A DNA stretch of 64,000 nucleotides from Streptomyces sp. NRRL F-2580 (GTDB lineage Bacteria > Actinomycetota > Actinomycetes > Streptomycetales > Streptomycetaceae). Shown here piece by piece: positions 62,050-64,000 of this stretch (its first letter is position 1; each line of letters begins with the position of its first letter). A model generated the notes under the pieces. The model had not been told where the DNA came from and did no database searches. It saw only the letters and a list, made by a program, of their open reading frames with translations. The position numbers and the translations under genes were made by a program. The stretch spans positions 1-64,000 of the forward strand of contig NZ_JOIR01000033.1 of assembly GCF_000720115.1 (NCBI RefSeq). The letters are read 5' to 3'.

Positions 62050-64000
62050 CTACTGCCAGTCCTCCCACGGCGGTTCCTCGTCCAGGTCGAAGGGCGGCTC
62101 TTCGTCGACCAGGCCGGCCGGGACCGGCCGGGCGGATCCGGCCGGCCGCGCGGCGGCGGCAAGCCCGAGCCCGGCGGTGGCGGCAGCGGGGACAGGGGCA
62201 GGGGCGGTGGCGGGGGCGGCGGCATCGCACTCCGCCAGGGTGTCCAGGACTCCCTGGGCGTACTTGGCGAGCTTGGCCTCGCCGACCCCGCCGATGGTGC
62301 CCAACTCCGCCTCGGTGGCCGGAAGTCGCGTGGCGATCTCCCGCAGCGTCGCGTCGTGGAAGACGACGTACGCCGGTACGCCCTGCTCCCGCGCCGTCGC
62401 GGCCCGCCAGGCGCGCAGCGCCAGGAAGAACGGCTCGGCCCCGGCCGGCAGGTCGACCGGGACGCGGGCGCCCTTCCCGGAGCGCGACCCGGACTCCTTC
62501 TTCGCCGGGCCGGCCGGCGCCTTCTCCTTGCGCATCGGGACGCTGCGGCGCCCGCCCAACACCTCGCCGCTGTCGTCCGTCAGCACGAGCGTCCCGTAGT
62601 CGCCCTCCACCGCCAGCAGCCGCGACGCCAGCAGCTGGCGCACGACCCCGCGCCACTCGGCGGTGCTCAGGTCGGCTCCGATGCCGAACACCGAGAGCGC
62701 GTCGTGGTCGAACTGGATGACCTTGGCCGTCTTCTTGCCCTGCAGGATGTCGATGATCTGGCCGGCGCCGAACTTCTGGCGCCGCTCCCGCGCGAGCCGC
62801 CACACCGTGGACAGCAGCTTCTGCGCCGGGACCGTCCCGTCCCAGGACTCGGCCGGCGTCAGGCAGGTGTCGCAGTTGCCGCACGGTTCGCCCGACTGCC
62901 CGAAGTACTCCAGCAGCCGCGTCCGGCGGCAGTCGACCGTCTCGCAGAGCGCCAGCATGGCGTCCAGGTGCATGCCGAGGGACCGGCGGTGGGCCTCGTC
63001 GCCCTCGGAGCCCTCGATGAGCTTGCGCTGCTGGACCACGTCCTGCAGGCCGTAGGCCAGCCACGCCGTGGCCGGCTCTCCGTCGCGGCCTGCGCGGCCG
63101 GTCTCCTGGTAGTAGCCCTCGACCGACTTCGGCAGGTCCAGGTGCGCGACGAAGCGCACGTCCGGCTTGTCGATGCCCATGCCGAAGGCGATCGTGGCCA
63201 CCACCACGACCCCGTCCTCCCGCAGGAAGCGCGCCTGGTTCGCCGCGCGCGCACGGGCGTCCATTCCGGCGTGGTACGCCACGGCGTCGATGCCCTGCTC
63301 CGCCAGGAAGGCCGCGGTCTTCTCCACCGAGGCCCGCGAGAGGCAGTAGACGACTCCGGCGTCCCCCTCGTGCTCGGTCCTGATCAGGTCCAGCAGCTGC
63401 CGCTGCGGGTTGCTCTTCGGGACGATCCGGTACTGGATGTTCGGCCGGTCGAAGCTGGCGACGAAGTGCCGGGCGTCCTCCAGACCGAGCCGGGCGACGA
63501 TCTCGGCGTGGGTGGCCTCGGTGGCCGTCGCGGTGAGCGCGATCCGCGGCACCTTCGGCCAGCGCTCGTGCAGCATGGACAGCGCGAGGTAGTCGGGCCG
63601 GAAGTCGTGGCCCCACTGGGCGACGCAGTGCGCCTCGTCGATCGCGAAGAGCGACACCTTGCCGCGGTCGAGCAGCCGCTGGGTGCCCTCGGAGCGCAGC
63701 CGCTCGGGGGCCAGGTAGAGGAGGTCCAGCTCGTCGGCGAGGAAGGCCTGCTCGACGGCCTGCCGCTCGTGTGGGTCCTGCGTGGAGTTGAGGAACCCGG
63801 CCCGCACCCCGAGGGCGGTGAGCGCGTTCACCTGGTCCTGCATCAGTGCGATGAGCGGCGAGATCACCACGCCCGTGCCGTCTCTGACGAGCGCCGGGAT
63901 CTGGTAGCAGAGCGATTTGCCGCCGCCGGTGGGCATCAGGACGAGGGCGTCGCCGCCGCCGACGACCTGGTCGATGATCTCCTGCTGCTCACCGCGGAAG
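62050..64000 (-). CDS. recQ: RecQ-family ATP-dependent DNA helicase (5-prime end outside window)
   Basis: The visible part, at least 649 codons, runs off the right edge; the ATG at 63936 is internal because helicase sequence ([13 protein letters not shown]) continues upstream. Motifs: [15 protein letters not shown] (Walker A), [20 protein letters not shown], and [12 protein letters not shown] (motif VI). The RecQ C-terminal zinc region has EPCGNCDTC, and an HRDC domain follows ([30 protein letters not shown]). It unwinds DNA 3-prime to 5-prime in repair and recombination. The tail after HRDC is acidic and Trp-rich (WEDWQ). Confidence 0.93.
   Translation of the reverse strand, partial: FRGEQQEIIDQVVGGGDALVLMPTGGGKSLCYQIPALVRDGTGVVISPLIALMQDQVNALTALGVRAGFLNSTQDPHERQAVEQAFLADELDLLYLAPERLRSEGTQRLLDRGKVSLFAIDEAHCVAQWGHDFRPDYLALSMLHERWPKVPRIALTATATEATHAEIVARLGLEDARHFVASFDRPNIQYRIVPKSNPQRQLLDLIRTEHEGDAGVVYCLSRASVEKTAAFLAEQGIDAVAYHAGMDARARAANQARFLREDGVVVVATIAFGMGIDKPDVRFVAHLDLPKSVEGYYQETGRAGRDGEPATAWLAYGLQDVVQQRKLIEGSEGDEAHRRSLGMHLDAMLALCETVDCRRTRLLEYFGQSGEPCGNCDTCLTPAESWDGTVPAQKLLSTVWRLARERRQKFGAGQIIDILQGKKTAKVIQFDHDALSVFGIGADLSTAEWRGVVRQLLASRLLAVEGDYGTLVLTDDSGEVLGGRRSVPMRKEKAPAGPAKKESGSRSGKGARVPVDLPAGAEPFFLALRAWRAATAREQGVPAYVVFHDATLREIATRLPATEAELGTIGGVGEAKLAKYAQGVLDTLAECDAAAPATAPAPVPAAATAGLGLAAAARPAGSARPVPAGLVDEEPPFDLDEEPPWEDWQ

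Overview
The window is very GC-rich (roughly 70% or more by eye), with G/C at most third codon positions, frequent GTG and TTG starts, ATGA/GTGA gene overlaps, a mycothiol-type enzyme, a catalase-peroxidase next to a Fur-family regulator, and many secreted or membrane proteins. This points to a Streptomyces or close relative. No rRNA, tRNA or CRISPR array was seen. The right edge cuts a recQ gene, and the left edge cuts an unidentified reading frame.

Layout. 1-1.6 kb: a decayed IS5-type insertion sequence beside a nudix hydrolase gene, with a third copy of the IS end at the far side of that gene. 1.7-11.2 kb: membrane protein, DHA2-type MFS pump, cysteine-tailed DUF5685 protein, FKBP isomerase, PASTA-less Ser/Thr kinase, small hypothetical genes (YCII, DUF3253) and a membrane protein behind a probable iron box. 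11.2-12.7 kb: DUF4386 membrane protein divergent from a TetR regulator, with two matching operators between them. 12.7-17.9 kb: a surface-polysaccharide cluster (acyltransferase, fused deacetylase/GT2 synthase, small membrane protein) divergent from a GH16-like lipoprotein. 18-23.8 kb: two tandem secreted alpha/beta-hydrolases, a lipid-kinase-like protein, an antiporter remnant and a mycothiol-dependent enzyme.

24-30.3 kb: the most interesting block. It is a compact one-strand operon of a double-glycine precursor peptide, a strong hairpin, a membrane-fusion protein, a C39-peptidase ABC exporter and a second NHLM-type ABC exporter. There is no modification enzyme, and the precursor has no cysteine. 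31-39 kb: a SpoIIE/RsbW-like phosphatase, a tsaD fragment with a Nur-like palindrome, a copper operon (small membrane protein, CopA, PCuAC) and a zinc/manganese-type ABC uptake operon. 39-46.4 kb: acyl-CoA ligase and CoA-transferase divergent from an acyl-CoA dehydrogenase, then a GH88-like hydrolase with an MFS transporter. 46.6-50.7 kb: a Met/His-rich membrane protein, ECF sigma factor, PI-PLC-like secreted enzyme with a TTA codon, and subtilisin-like protease. 51-54.3 kb: an FAD monooxygenase divergent from a true TetR-class repressor, with paired operators. 54.4-64 kb: two tandem DUF4139 proteins, Fur-type regulator and KatG, a VOC protein, a decayed regulator gene and RecQ.

How genes work together. 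Three divergent regulator/target pairs (11.9, 53.1 and 58.6 kb) look self-regulated from operators visible in the DNA. The two metal operons at 33.6-39.1 kb handle copper efflux/delivery and divalent metal uptake. The 24-30 kb operon is a self-contained peptide maturation and export unit. The 12.7-17.9 kb cluster probably makes and trims an extracellular amino-sugar polymer. All functions are inferred from reading the sequence; no database search was run.
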